NCBI RefSeq assembly: GCF_028640845.1
Contig: NC_080539.1
Coordinates: forward strand, 371,115,733 to 371,179,732
Direction: 5' to 3'
Length of the DNA stretch: 64,000 nucleotides
Origin: Ahaetulla prasina
Taxonomy: Eukaryota > Chordata > Lepidosauria > Squamata > Colubridae
A model generated the notes under the pieces. It was given only the letters and a program-made list of their open reading frames with translations. It was not told the origin of the DNA and did not search any database. Below are positions 10,176 to 19,495 of this stretch, one piece after another (position 1 is the first letter of the stretch; each line of letters begins with the position of its first letter). Position numbers and translations under genes: made by a program.

Positions 10176-10673
10176 TGTACTCGCACAGCGACTCTTCCAA
10201 GCGGTTTGCGAAGTGACATATCGCCGAATGAGAGAGAATATATTTAAAAACTTAGATCACTTGTTAACAGACCATAAAAATGTTGGTCTGTTAATCTGGG
10301 CCCGTCTGTCAGGCAAGCAACAAGCAGCTTTCGGTGTTTTATAGTTTCGTTCCTGCAGGCTTCACCTGACACTTTTCGCAAATACGTCTCGATTTATTTG
10401 GAGGAAGAACAAACAGAAATATTGCCGTTCTCATATTCCCGTGGGGGGAATTTACGTCTTTACCGCCCATCGTATAAACACAATGAAAGTTGTCTGTGCC
10501 AGGATGAGTGGGTGGGGTGTGTTTTAATCTACAAAGATGTTACATACTGAGGTGGGGGGGGAGCGTTTGCACGAGTCCGAGCGTGTGAAGAAATCTAGGA
10601 TGGCTTTGATCAGGATAAGAAGAGAGCCCAGAACAAGGAAAAAACCGTCAAAAGCTGGAGCAGCAGGGGTGGG
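10176..10673. other. Unique sequence, no gene found
   Basis: About 500 bases of low-copy DNA with no recognised element, coding frame or RNA gene. Confidence 0.4.
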
Positions 10674-11410
10674 ATTCTGCCGGTTCGGATCGGTTCGGGC
10701 GTACCGGTATTATTTATTATTTATTTATTAATTAGATTTCTAGACCGCCCTTCTCCCGAAGGACTCAGGGCGGTGTACAGCCTTATTAAAACACATAGGT
10801 ACACAATACAAACCCCAAATTTACAATACATTTAAAATGAAATATTTAACCGGCCAATTTAAAACTAAAACAGTCAAAAGACCGATATAAAACCCTAAAA
10901 TATAAAATTATAAATAGAATAATACAATTTAAAATTCAATTAAAATTAAGCTAAACTAAAATATTAAATTAAAATAATATTTAGGCTAGTCCCGCCCGAT
11001 TGAATAGCAGGGTCTTCAGTTCCCGCTTGAAGGTACGCAGGTCGGGAAGTTGGCGTAACCCTGGAGGTAACTCATTCCATAGGGTCGGTACTGCCACGGA
11101 GAAGGGTCTCCCCCGGGGGTCACCAGCCGGCATTGTTTGGCTGATGGCACCCGGAGCAGGCCCGCTCTGTGGGAGCGCACAGTCGTTGGGAGCTCCGACG
11201 ATCAGCTGGTCCCGCCCTCCCCTGCACTATACCTACCTTTATTTTCTTGTTTGAAGCCCAGCTGATCGGCGCGGTGGTGTGGATTGCCGCGCCTCAGCTG
11301 TTTTATTCACCAGAGCCGTGGTTGAAGGTGCTGTTTTCCAATGCACTATGCGCGTGTGGATCGTCCGTGTGAAGCAAACCCATTGCTACATTAGTTGAAT
11401 CCCACCACTG
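10674..11410. mobile_element. hAT-type element with nested L2 end
   Basis: The termini CAGGGGTGGGATTC and GAATCCCACCACTG are inverted repeats of the family also seen at 54886. The interior includes TACCGG boxes, and an L2-like LINE end fills 10708-11195. No clear 8-bp duplication is visible at the flanks. Confidence 0.7.
10708..11195 (-). mobile_element. L2-like LINE, 3' end
   Basis: The tail is marked on the plus strand by ATTTATTTATTAATTAGATT, then ACCGCCCTTCTCCCGAAGG. The coding part on the minus strand matches the LWNELPPG and TFRREL region of the copies at 2124 and 25321, but with frame damage. It is truncated at the 5' end inside the hAT. Confidence 0.75.
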
Positions 11411-11436
11411 CAGGACAAGTTTACAATAAGTTTAAG

Positions 11437-11712
11437 GGGCCTCTGTGGCTCAGACTGCTAATGCAGTCTGTTATTAACAGCAGCTGCCTGCAATTACTGC
11501 AGGTTCTAGTCCCACCAGGCCCAAGGTTGACTCAGCCTTCCATCCTTTATAAGGTAGGTAAAATGAGGACCCAGATTGTTGGGGGGGCAATAAGTTGACT
11601 TTGTAAATATACAAATAGAATGAGACTATTGCCTTATACACTGTAAGGCGCCCTGAGTCTTCGGAGAAGGGCGGGATATAAATGTAAATAAAAAAATAAT
11701 AATAATAATACA
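11437..11712 (+). mobile_element. tRNA-derived SINE with L2-like tail
   Basis: The head GGGGCCTCTGTGGCTCAG (A-box region) and GCAGGTTCTAGTCCC (B box) resemble a tRNA promoter. The middle has AAAATGAGGACCCAGATTG. The tail GAGTCTTCGGAGAAGGGCGG leads into (ATAA)n. The same tail ends the L2-like LINEs here, so L2 machinery probably mobilised it. Nine copies are in the window. Confidence 0.9.
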
Positions 11713-12087
11713 TATCAGATAAAATCTATGATTAAAAACCGGTTTTCTGTTATGTAACTTAAAATTAAAATACTACTGACATCAATCGTATATAATACCA
11801 TTCCTATAATTAAAATACATGATCTCAACCAATAGGGTCACTTCCTAATTTACATGCATGGAGAACCATCAAGTATGTGAGTAAATGTATTTTTCCCATA
11901 ATTGTTATATATATCCCCCAAAAATTGGCATCAGTTGACATCTATAATTTGGTAACCAATTTTTTTCTTGGGTACATTGCAGCGACACAAAATTTTGCCA
12001 CTTCATGTGTAGTAGCCGGATTTGAGTCTCGGAGGAGAAAGTCTACATAAAAGTCGTCCGTCCTCCCTGGCAATTTCGCTAGTAAGG
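11713..12087. other. AT-rich unique sequence
   Basis: No element is recognised. Open frames are short and the DNA is AT-rich up to the LTR at 12088. Confidence 0.4.
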
Positions 12088-12546
12088 TGTTGTGACTCAT
12101 CCTCCCTCCTCTCCTCAGCCGGGCCCCTCCCGTCTCCAACCGGGCCTGTTATCAGACTCCGAGTCTGATAATGAAGATGAACGGCCTGTCATGACTCCAG
12201 CCCCCGGCCCTGGCCCCCTGCCCGGAGAGGATTCAAGAAGTGAAAGGAGAAGCCCAATAAACCTCACTCATACAGCGTGTGTTCCTTTGGCTCAGCCTTC
12301 AGAGCAGGAAGCCGGCCAGGTGGTGGAATTACCCGGGCCTACTCCCTCTGACCCCTCCCTTTCCCAGAAGCTGACAGCAGATCCAGCTGAAGACAATTCA
12401 CTGTGGAAGGACCCTCGCTTCCGGAGATCTGAGAGGCGACGCCAGCAGAAGGAAGGGTGGGGCAGGCCTGGATAAATGCTGATAACAGGCCCGGCTGGAG
12501 ACGGGAGGGGCCCGGCTGAGGAGAGGAGGGAGGACGAGTCACAACA
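12088..12546 (+). mobile_element. Fold-back LTR derivative, family C
   Basis: It begins TGTTGTGACTCATCC and ends in CACAACA. However, its last roughly 70 bases are the reverse complement of its own first 70 rather than a normal LTR 3' end (compare the complete copy at 63229). The flanks share AAGG (12084-12087 and 12547-12550). The open frame from base 2 runs about 127 codons, through an acidic SDSESDNEDE segment to the basic end DPRFRRSERRRQQK and GWGRPG. TATA box and polyadenylation region are missing. Confidence 0.75.
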
Positions 12547-12565
12547 AAGGCCTTCTCCTTCTGGA

Positions 12566-12726
12566 ACAGAAGCGGACTTCAGAAGTTGTGGGAGCTTCAT
12601 CACTGGAAGCTTTCAAGAAGAGACTGGACTGCCATCTGTCAGAAATGACGTAGGGTCTCCTGCTTGGGTGAGGGGTTGGACTAGATGACCTACAAGGTCC
12701 CTTCCAACTCTGTTAATCTGTTAATC
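12566..12726 (+). mobile_element. CR1 LINE 3' end
   Basis: It carries the last codons of the CR1 ORF and the 3' UTR (GGGTCTCCTGCTTGG, GGGGTTGGACTAGATGACC, CTTCCAACTCTGTTAATCTG). The 5' side is truncated. Confidence 0.85.
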
Positions 12727-12785
12727 CGTGGTGGCTCCCTCCTTCTGGAACGTCATCCCTTCAGAATATCTATGGAGATTCTCAT

Positions 12786-13296
12786 TCTCGTGTCCCACTC
12801 CTCCTCCCAGGTCTGGGAAGTCTGTATCAAGCGTGGCCACGAAGCCTCTGCAGCTTTGCCAAATTCCTGTCAGAGTCCTCAGGGCAGGCAGGAATCCAAG
12901 GTGTGACTTCAGCAACCAGATGAGACTTTGCCTGACTCAAGGAATGCCCAAAAAGCAGATCCTTTATATAGGCCATGGGGTGTGGCTCCATGACTCAGCA
13001 CTTATCCAGGCCTGCCCCTCCCTTCCTTTTGCTGACGGCGCCTCTCCATTCTCCAGAAGCGGGGATCTGTCCACTTTTCGTCTTCCTGCTCAGCTGCCGG
13101 CAATTCCAGCTCGTGGCTGGCTTCATGCTCACATGCTATAGGAGGGAGGTTTGTTTGCTCAGTCTGTCTGGGCATGGTGCCAGGGCTGGGGGCTGGAGGC
13201 ATGCCAGGCCATTCTTCTTCACTATCAGTCTCTGGCTGAGATAGCAGGAGATGGGAGAGGCCCGGCTGCGGAGAGGAGGGCGGGCGAGGCACAACA
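12786..13296 (-). mobile_element. LTR, family C variant
   Basis: Read on the minus strand it begins TGTTGTGCCTCGCCC and contains TATATAAAGG (plus-strand CCTTTATATAGG near 12960). It ends near GAGTGGGACACGAG. The frame from its second base encodes PPSSPQPGLS, an acidic segment and the basic end DPRFWRMERRRQQK, stopping after about 125 codons. The terminal CA is degenerate and no target duplication is clear. Confidence 0.75.
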
Positions 13297-13640
13297 TCAG
13301 TCATCCAGGTCATGGTTGTCCCAAAGGTGCTTTTTTTGAAGAGTTCCAAGACCAGTTGCCTTTTGAAAAAGCACATTTGGGACAACCATGAGCTATGGAG
13401 AATCTCCGTAGACAATCAATCGATCAATCAATCAATCAGACAATCAATCAAGGGCCGATCCAGAATGGCAAACCTGCAGGATACTCCAGATTTGGAAGTC
13501 CCAAAGGTGCTTTTTTTAAGAGGCAACTGGACTTTCTTGGTTTTTCTTTGAAGACGTTTCGCTTCTCATTCAAGAGGCTTCTTCAGTTCTGGCTGAATGG
13601 TGGGGAATGGAAGGATTTATACTCCTCGGCCGAAGAGGTT
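13297..13640. repeat. Penelope-like terminal repeat remnants (type I hammerhead family)
   Basis: Two adjacent fragments start with TTGTCCCAAAGGTGC- or GTCCCAAAGGTGCTTTTTTT-type sequence and share AGGCAACTGGACTTTC. The second contains a hammerhead-like motif on the minus strand. An inverted pair (GGTTGTCCCAAAGGTG with the reverse near 13370) and a degenerate (CAAT)n run at 13418-13450 lie between. No reverse transcriptase or GIY-YIG endonuclease is visible. Confidence 0.6.
13553..13586 (-). ncRNA. Hammerhead-like motif, type I, one mismatch
   Basis: Minus strand: CTGAAGA, unpaired A, GCCTCT, loop TGAATG, AGAAGC, GAAACGTC. Five of six stem II pairs form. GAA before and TTC after can make a 3-bp stem I. 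The self-complementary ACGT allows stem III only in a dimer. Confidence 0.6.
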
Positions 13641-13920
13641 GTAGAAAAAATCCTTTCAAAAGGTTCTGCTGATCAGGCAACTCAGCTGGGATTGTCGGAA
13701 CCCTTTAAAAGCTTTTTTTCCCTCTGGTGATCCCAGCTGAGTTGCCTGATCATCGCAGGCTTTTAAAAGCATTTTTTTACAACCTCTTCGACTGAAGAGC
13801 TTGTAGAAAACATGCTTTTAAAAGTTAAAAAAAAAAAGTTGGCCGCGGTCACCCGGTCACATTACCCAGCACCACCAAGCTACGCCTACAGAACTGGTAG
13901 TAACAAATTTCACATTTCAT
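13641..13920. mobile_element. hAT-type interior fragment with hairpins
   Basis: It contains inverted segments around TTTTAAAAGCATTTTTTTAC and GAGCTTGTAGAAAA, and AGCTGAGTTGCCTGATCATC. It ends in the AGAACTGGTAGTAACAAATTT module. The same arrangement is in the hAT at 59072. Confidence 0.55.
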
Positions 13921-13924
13921 TCCC

Positions 13925-14057
13925 TGCTCCAGTCCCCTAATCATCTTCATTGCTCTTCTCTGCACTCTTTCTAGAGTTTCCACATCTTTTTTACATTGTG
14001 GTGACCAAAACTGAATGCCGTATTCCAAGTGTGGCCTTACCGAGGCCTTATAAAGAG
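13925..14057 (-). mobile_element. CR1 LINE fragment
   Basis: The minus strand encodes the [13 protein letters not shown] and [15 protein letters not shown] block, truncated on both sides. Confidence 0.85.
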
Positions 14058-14146
14058 TCGTTGACTGCGCCTTGAGCAAAAAGATTGGCGTAGCAGATTT
14101 CCTACAATAAATATCGCCTCGGAAATAATGTAGCGGCTTCTGGGCC

Positions 14147-14690
14147 TTGTTGTTGTTGTTGTTAGTTGCGAAGTCGTGTCCGACCCATCGCGACCCCATG
14201 AACAATGTTCCTCCAGGCCTTCCTGTCCTCTACCATCCTCTGGAGTCCATTTAAGGTCACGCCGACTGCTTCAGTGACTCCATCCAGCCACCTCGTTCTC
14301 TGTCGTCCCCTTCTTCTTTTGCCCTCCATCGTTCCCAGCATTAGGCTCTTCTCCAGGGAGTCCTTCCTTCTCATTAGGTGGCCAAAGTATTTCAGTTTCA
14401 TCTTCAGGATCTGGTCTTCTAAAGAGCCGTCAGGGTTGATCTCCTCTAGGACCAACCGGTTGGATGGCCTTGCAGGAGTCTTCTCCAGCACCAGAGTTCA
14501 AAGGCCTCCATTCTTTGGAGCTCAGCCTTTCTTATGGTCCAACATTCACAGCCATACATTTCAACTCGGAAAACCAGAGCCTTGACTATACTCACTTTTG
14601 TTGGCAGGGTGATGTCTCTGCTTTTTAGTACGCTGTCTAGATTTGCCATAGCTTTCATCCCCAGAAGCAAGTGTCTGGGCCTAGAGGAAG
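14147..14690 (-). mobile_element. RTE/Bov-B LINE, 3' end of RT ORF
   Basis: On the minus strand two overlapping frames (split by a frameshift near 14470) encode the Bov-B C-terminal region. The upstream part has RDITLPTKVSIVKALVF, MYGCECWT and FELWCWRRLL. The downstream part has LKYFGHLMRRKDSLEKSLML, GKRRRGRQRTRWLDGV and ending AMGRTRLRN. The 3' end has GGTCGGACACGACTTCGC and a (CAA)n tail, seen as TTGTTGTTG at 14147-14161. It is truncated at the 5' end. Bov-B is the usual partner of Sauria SINEs and is noted for horizontal transfer among vertebrates. Confidence 0.93.
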
Positions 14691-14949
14691 TTTTTAATTC
14701 TGGCATAAGGCCAGGAAACAGGGCACTGACAAGATTTGAAAGGAACGCTGCCTGGCCGATAGAGGTATGTTGAAATCCAACCTTCAAATTTCCTATAGAT
14801 TTTTAGGCTCACTTAACCATTGAGTTCTGCCAAGATCCCATTTATGGGTAATGAGCTGTACTGGAAAATATCGCCGTGGTAGTAATTGGAGAGTTGGATA
14901 GCTAGAGAGTTTGCAAGAAGGTTTTTTTTTTTTTTTAAATGGTTGAGAT
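14691..14949. other. Unrecognised sequence
   Basis: It has no supportable gene or repeat; a T-run lies at 14922-14935. Confidence 0.35.
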
Positions 14950-15021
14950 TTTGGGAAAAGTGAAGAAAAGAGCAACTAAGATGATGAAAGGCCCGGAGAC
15001 AATTTCAATTGCAAAAAAAAA

Positions 15022-15605
15022 ATACAGATAGTCCTCGACGTACGGTGAAAATGGAGCCCCGGATTTCTGTTGTTAAGTGAGGCACATTAATAATAATAAT
15101 AATTTTAATTTGAGCTTTAACTGAGCTTGGCCTCATTTTATGAACCTTCCTTGCCCCCGTTGATAAGTGAATCGCCGCCGTTGATAAGTCAGTCAGCCGG
15201 CTGTTAAGTGAATCTGGCTTCCCCGTTGATTTTGCTCATCAGAAGGTCGCAAAAGGGGACCACGTGACCTTGAGACACAGCAACGGTCATAAGTAGGAAC
15301 CAGCTGACAAGCATCTGAAATTTGATCACATGATCGTGGGGGATGCTGCAAAGGTCCGTAAGCAGAGGTGGGTTTCCCATATTGTTACCACCGGCTTCAT
15401 GCACACCTTCTGCACATGCGCCCGGCCTCAAAAACATGGCATAGCACCGGGACAGGTGGGCAGGCTCACCCGCGATCTCTGCTACCGGTTCACCTGAACC
15501 TATCCGAATTCCAACACTGGTCTTAAGTGTGAAAAATGATCTTAAGTCATTTTTTTCATTGCCGTCATAAGTTCACTAAATGAATTGTTGTAAGTCAAGG
15601 ACTAC
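15022..15605 (+). mobile_element. Element A carrying a hAT insertion
   Basis: It starts ACAGATAGTCCTCGACGTACG and ends TTGTAAGTCAAGGACTACC. The family segments are in order, interrupted at the GGTCCGTAAG site by a 157-bp hAT-type element. It is itself inserted in a CR1. Confidence 0.82.
15363..15519. mobile_element. hAT-type MITE nested in element A
   Basis: The termini CAGAGGTGGGTTT and AATTCCAACACTG are imperfect inverted repeats. The interior has CACATGCGCCCGGCCTC and GCTACCGGTTCACC. The flanks TCCGTAAG and GTCTTAAG are degenerate versions of the element A motif GTCGTAAG. Confidence 0.75.
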
Positions 15606-15896
15606 CTTCATGTAAGAAGGAAGAAATATCTCAGAGGCTGCCCCGAAGAAGAGGGGGTCAAGCTATTCTCCAAAGCATCTGAAGGCAGGACAAGAAGCAA
15701 TGGGTGGAAATTAATCAAGGAGAGAAGCAACTTAGAACAAGGGAGAAATTTCCTGACGGTTAGAACGATTAACCAGTTGAACAAGAGTGGGAATCCTCCA
15801 ACATTGGAAGTTTTTAAGAAGAGATGTCTGAAATGCTATAGGGTCTCCTGCCTGAGTAGGGGGTTGGACTAGAAGACCTCCAAGGTCCCTTCCAAC

Positions 15897-16287
15897 TCTG
15901 TTATTCTATTCTATTCTATTCTATTCTATTTTCTATTCTATTCTCTATTTTCTATTCTACTTTAGTCTATTATTGTATATTTTCTCTTCTTTTCTATTCT
16001 ATTCTCCATTTTCTTTTCTATTCTCTATTTTCTATTCTATTCTGTTTTCTATTCTATTCTAGTCTATTCTCTATTTTCTTTTCTATTCTATTCTATATTT
16101 TCTATTCTATTGTCTATTTTCTATTCTTTTTTATTCTATTCTCTATTTTCTTTTCTAGTCTATTCTATTCTCTATTTTCTATTCTATTCTATATTTTCTA
16201 TTCTATTGTCTATTTTCTATTCTTTTCTATATATTCTATTCTATTCTATTCTATTCTATTCTATTCTATTCTATTCTATTCTATTCG
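15897..16287. repeat. (ATTCT)n microsatellite seeded by a CR1 tail
   Basis: It starts directly after the CR1 terminus CTCTGTT. ATTCT units alternate with interrupted ATTTTCT and TATTCTC versions, and the last 80 bases are nearly pure. Confidence 0.95.
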
Positions 16288-16797
16288 CATAAAAGTGTCT
16301 TTTATGAAACATTTCTAATTCTAAAAGCGAATAGCAAAATGGTTTGTATATTTTTGTACATACCGGCTGCAGATGGAAGGAAAACTGGCGTGACATTAGA
16401 CATTCTCAGCTTGGCACTGATTTATAAAAATAATTTATTCCCACAAATTCAGTAGAACCTGGGTTCAAAGCCAAGCTCCGAGTTCCTTTTCCTTAGAAAC
16501 CTACCTTGCCACAGATGAGACGTTCATATAGACTATTCTGCACTTTAGAAGCACTCAATGCTCTTGCCGTAAATGTGGAAATTGCGGTTTGTCCCATTAT
16601 AGTGCGAATGAAACCTTTCATAGTGGCACCTGATTTATTCTTTGGAAGCCTTTGGTTCAATCAATGCAGCAATTCCTGGATTTTTTTATTATTGATTTAC
16701 GATTTGGTTATTTATTATTATTATTATTATTCGGGTTTTTATCTACGATGACCGAGTTCATGAGCTGGGGTACCAGTGGTAATGTGCAGCAAATGTC
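16288..16797. other. Unique sequence, no gene found
   Basis: About 500 bases without recognised repeats except a short (ATT)n run near 16710. Open frames are short, and conservation cannot be judged from one sequence. Confidence 0.4.
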
Positions 16798-17741
16798 ACA
16801 AGGACTCCTCGACTTAGGACCACAATCGGGCACAAAATTTCCATCGCTAAGCGGGAAAGCTTTCAAAGTGAGCTTTGCCCCCTTTTACGGCTTTTATTGC
16901 CACAGTTGCTCACTGTGTTGTGGTCCGTCAGCAGCCTACGGAGCTGGCAACGGAGTCGGACAGCGATGAGGCTGAGGTGGGGCCAGGGCCATCGGGGAGT
17001 GAGGTGCGGACTCCAGAGCCTCCAGAGACTGACAGTAGTGAGGCAGAGGAACAGGAGGAGCCTGTTCCTAATGCACGCATGAGAAGAGCTGCCAGAAGGC
17101 AAGAGCAGCTCAAGCAGAGAGGACAACTCAGAAGTAGGGCCAAGAGATGATTGGCCCCTCCCATAAGGCTTAAAAAAGATCAGCAACAGTGTTTGGGCTT
17201 TGCTGGAAAACAACGTTAGTAGCTGCGTCTTTTGCTTCGTCTTCTGCTTCGTCTACGTCTTTGTTTTTGTGGCTTCTGGACGTTTGCCAGGAAGGGCCTT
17301 TGGCAGTTTGCCTAATTGGACTGAGGTTTGTGAGATAACTGAGGAATTTGTGTTGGGAGGCATTTGTTTTACTTTGAGTTGAACGACGCTGGGAATGAAG
17401 TAATTGTTTGTTCGAATAAAGTTTGTTTTTCCACGGACTACGTTTATTACTACCTACTTGGTCCTGGGTCACAACACACTGCAGTTACCAACATGGTTGT
17501 TAAGTGAATCCGGCTTCCCCATTGACTTTGCTCGTCAAGTCGCAAAAGGGGATCACGTGACCCTGGGACACTGCAACCGTCGTAAATACGAGTCAATTGC
17601 CAAGCGTCTGAATTTTGATCACGTTACCCTGGGGATGTTGCAACGGTCGTAAGTGTGAAAAATGGCCCTAAGTCACTCTTTCAGTGCCGGTATAACTTTC
17701 AACAGTCACTAAGCGAATTGTAACTCGAGAACTACCGGTAA
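16798..17741 (+). mobile_element. Element A split by a solo LTR
   Basis: The left part (GGACTCCTCGACTTAGGACC to CACAGTTGCTCACTG) and the right part (CACTGCAGTTACCAAC to ACTCGAGAACTACCGG) form one element A. The 5-bp CACTG at the break is duplicated by the LTR insertion. Confidence 0.85.
16916..17476 (+). mobile_element. Solo LTR, family A (561 bp), TSD CACTG
   Basis: It begins TGTTGTGGTCC and ends GGGTCACAACA, with the perfect 5-bp duplication CACTG on both sides (16911-16915 and 17477-17481). The frame open from base 2 encodes VVVRQQPTELATES, an acidic Ser/Asp/Glu-rich segment and a basic end RMRRAARRQEQLKQRGQLRS, stopping at 17148-17150. A polyadenylation signal AATAAAG lies near 17416. 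No internal retroelement region remains. Other family A copies are at 22998, 43559 and 60126. Confidence 0.9.
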
Positions 17742-18085
17742 ACAGGCGCTTATTACCAAATAAATAAAAATGGATTAAATCTTACCCGTCCTGCCGTTTG
17801 AAGATGCAGAAATTAAGTTCATGTCTGTCTTGCAGAACTAAACCAATCATCAAAGCACCGTTTGCTATGTTTCGGGTTTTAGTTCCATTAGCATATAAAT
17901 CAGCGAGGCTGCCTGGGCTTTTCTTTGTTTTTTCTTATTAGCCACAATGAATATTCCCAACAGAGTAAACAGGGAGGCTGTTTTAATTTCCTAATGAACA
18001 TTTTTACCCATTTCGATAAACTCCAAGCTTAGGAAGATTTTGGGGAGCACTCCTGAGCAAAAGTGTGGGTCCACGGGGTGGGTGT
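17742..18085. other. Unique sequence, no gene found
   Basis: Low-copy AT-rich DNA with no recognised repeat, coding frame or RNA gene. Confidence 0.4.
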
Positions 18086-18117
18086 CAGCGGTAATATTCT
18101 TACCACCGGTTCGCCCC

Positions 18118-18631
18118 TGTTCTGTCCCCCCTCGCCTCCGTCCGAGCGATGGCTTAATTAGCCAGCACTATCAGCTCTGGCAGCAAACTAGCGAGCATCT
18201 GCCAAGTGTCTCTGTTATCTTCCTTGATGCCAATGAGTCAACAAACGGTACTTCAGCTCTAGTCCAGCAGTTGATTTGCCTGCTATGAAGAGGCACAGCA
18301 GCCCTCGCTGGTTTTATATCCTGTGGGGTGTGGTTCCATGACTCAGCACTTCCTAGGCCTGTCCCACCCCTGCTTCTGTTGTTCCTGCCTCTCTTGTCTA
18401 TGAAACCTAGGGTCCAGCCAGGCCTGATTGCCATCAGCTGGGTCTGGAGGCGTGGCCTGGGGGGGAAGAGGGGACGGAGGCCTCATTATCTCCTCCACCT
18501 GGCCTGCCTCTGGCTCCTGGAGTTGAGCCAGGGAAGCCGGCGCTCCCGAGATAAGTCCTGATGGCCCTTCCCCCTCACTTTCCAAGTCACTTTCTGGCAG
18601 GAGGCCCGGCTCGGAGTCCGCAGACACAACA
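18118..18631 (-). mobile_element. Solo LTR, family B (514 bp), TSD GCCCC
   Basis: Read on the minus strand it begins TGTTGTGTCTGCGG and ends GGGGACAGAACA. The perfect duplication GCCCC flanks it (18113-18117 and 18632-18636). A TATA-like GGATATAAAACC is near 18310 on the minus strand. The frame in its 5' part encodes ESDLESEGEGPSGLISGAPA and a basic block DPRFHRQERQEQQK. It is related to the plus-strand copy at 9140. Confidence 0.9.
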
Positions 18632-18837
18632 GCCCCACGTGCACCTTCCGCACATGTGCCCGGCCTTTTGCACATATGCTTTGCTCACTCGCGCGCTTTC
18701 TGCGCATGCGCCCAGCCTCAAATACATGCCTAAATAGGACAGCATTTACCCAGAGTGGATGGGAGGGCCCATCCCCATCCCCATCCCCACCCCCACCCCT
18801 ACCCGCAATTTCCGCTACCAGTTTGCACAAACCAGTA

Positions 18838-19472
18838 TGTTCTGTCCCCTTCCCCAGCTCACAGAGAAGATGCAGAGACGCGTGTCCCACAGTCCATTAT
18901 ATTTACAACAGACCTGACTTTCCGTAGTGGATGACAGACTTGGCAGTGACAGTGCAAAGGCCTGCCAAGTTCCGAGTTCCTTATGTCTTACGGAGACAGA
19001 AGCCCACGTGTCCAAAATCCGTTGCCAAGAACTCACAGAAAAATCCTTTGCACAGTCCAGGCTTTTTAACTCCCAAACAACCGATCTGCAGTTCACACTT
19101 GGTAGCTTTTTGTCCGTCACAAGGGCCAGATGGCAACTCCACCCGTTTTTATCCCCTGTGGGGTGTGGCTCAGTGACTCAGCAATCTCTGGGCCTGCCGC
19201 ACCTCTTCCTTTGCTGCGCACGCTTATCTTTTCGTCGCTGCCTTGCGTCAATCCAGGGTTGATCTTCAGCAGCTGGAACCTGAGGCGTTGCCACGGAGGA
19301 GGAGGGTCCGGGAGAGGGAGGCCTTGTCAGCTCCTCCTCCTGGCCTGCAGCTGGAACCTGGGGCTATGCCAGAGAGGAGGGTCCTGGAGAGGGAGGCCTT
19401 GTCGGCTCCTCCCCATCACTCTCAGAGTCATCCTCCTTCATGAGGACAGGCTCGGAGGCCAGAGTCACAACA
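18838..19472 (-). mobile_element. Solo LTR, family D (635 bp), TSD CAGTA
   Basis: On the minus strand it begins TGTTGTGACTCTGG and ends GGGGACAGAACA, flanked by the perfect 5-bp duplication CAGTA (18833-18837 and 19473-19477). The frame from base 2 encodes an acidic, Pro-rich segment with an internally repeated EELTRPPSPGPSS block, one stop codon, and a basic end ARQRRKDKRAQQRKRCGRPR. That end aligns with the basic ends of families B and C. A TATA-like GGATAAAAACG lies near 19155. It is a solo LTR without internal genes. Confidence 0.88.
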
Positions 19473-19495
19473 CAGTACGAACCGGTTGAATACCT

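Larger units (their letters stand above)
14950..16287 (+). mobile_element. CR1 LINE 3' end, split by element A, with pentanucleotide tail
   Basis: A short CR1 block (AAGAGCAACTAAGATGATGA) ends near 15015. It continues at 15608 with the [24 protein letters not shown] region, then GGGGGTTGGACTAGAAGACC at 15860. The intervening 590 bases are element A. The 3' tail passes from CTTCCAACTCTGTT into ATTCT repeats that extend almost 400 bases. Confidence 0.88.
18086..19495. mobile_element. hAT-type element containing two solo LTRs
   Basis: The pieces outside the LTRs form one element: CAGCGGTAATATTCTTACC with CCACCGGTTC on the left, CACATGTGCCCGGCC with GCGCATGCGCCC in the middle, and GTACGAACCGGTTGAATACC on the right. 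Without the LTRs it would be roughly 260 bases, matching the related element at about 23822-24085. The right end runs into a CR1 fragment. Confidence 0.65.

Noticed and set aside
16916..17476. Complete LTR retrotransposon or provirus
   Set aside because: Each LTR is flanked on both sides by its target duplication with no internal gag, pol or env; all are solo LTRs.
18838..18845. Sequence TGTTCTGTCCCC at the left ends of 18118 and 18838 as a sign of one single LTR family
   Set aside because: The two LTRs share only their termini and the general coding-like layout; interiors differ and each has its own target duplication, so they were kept as families B and D.
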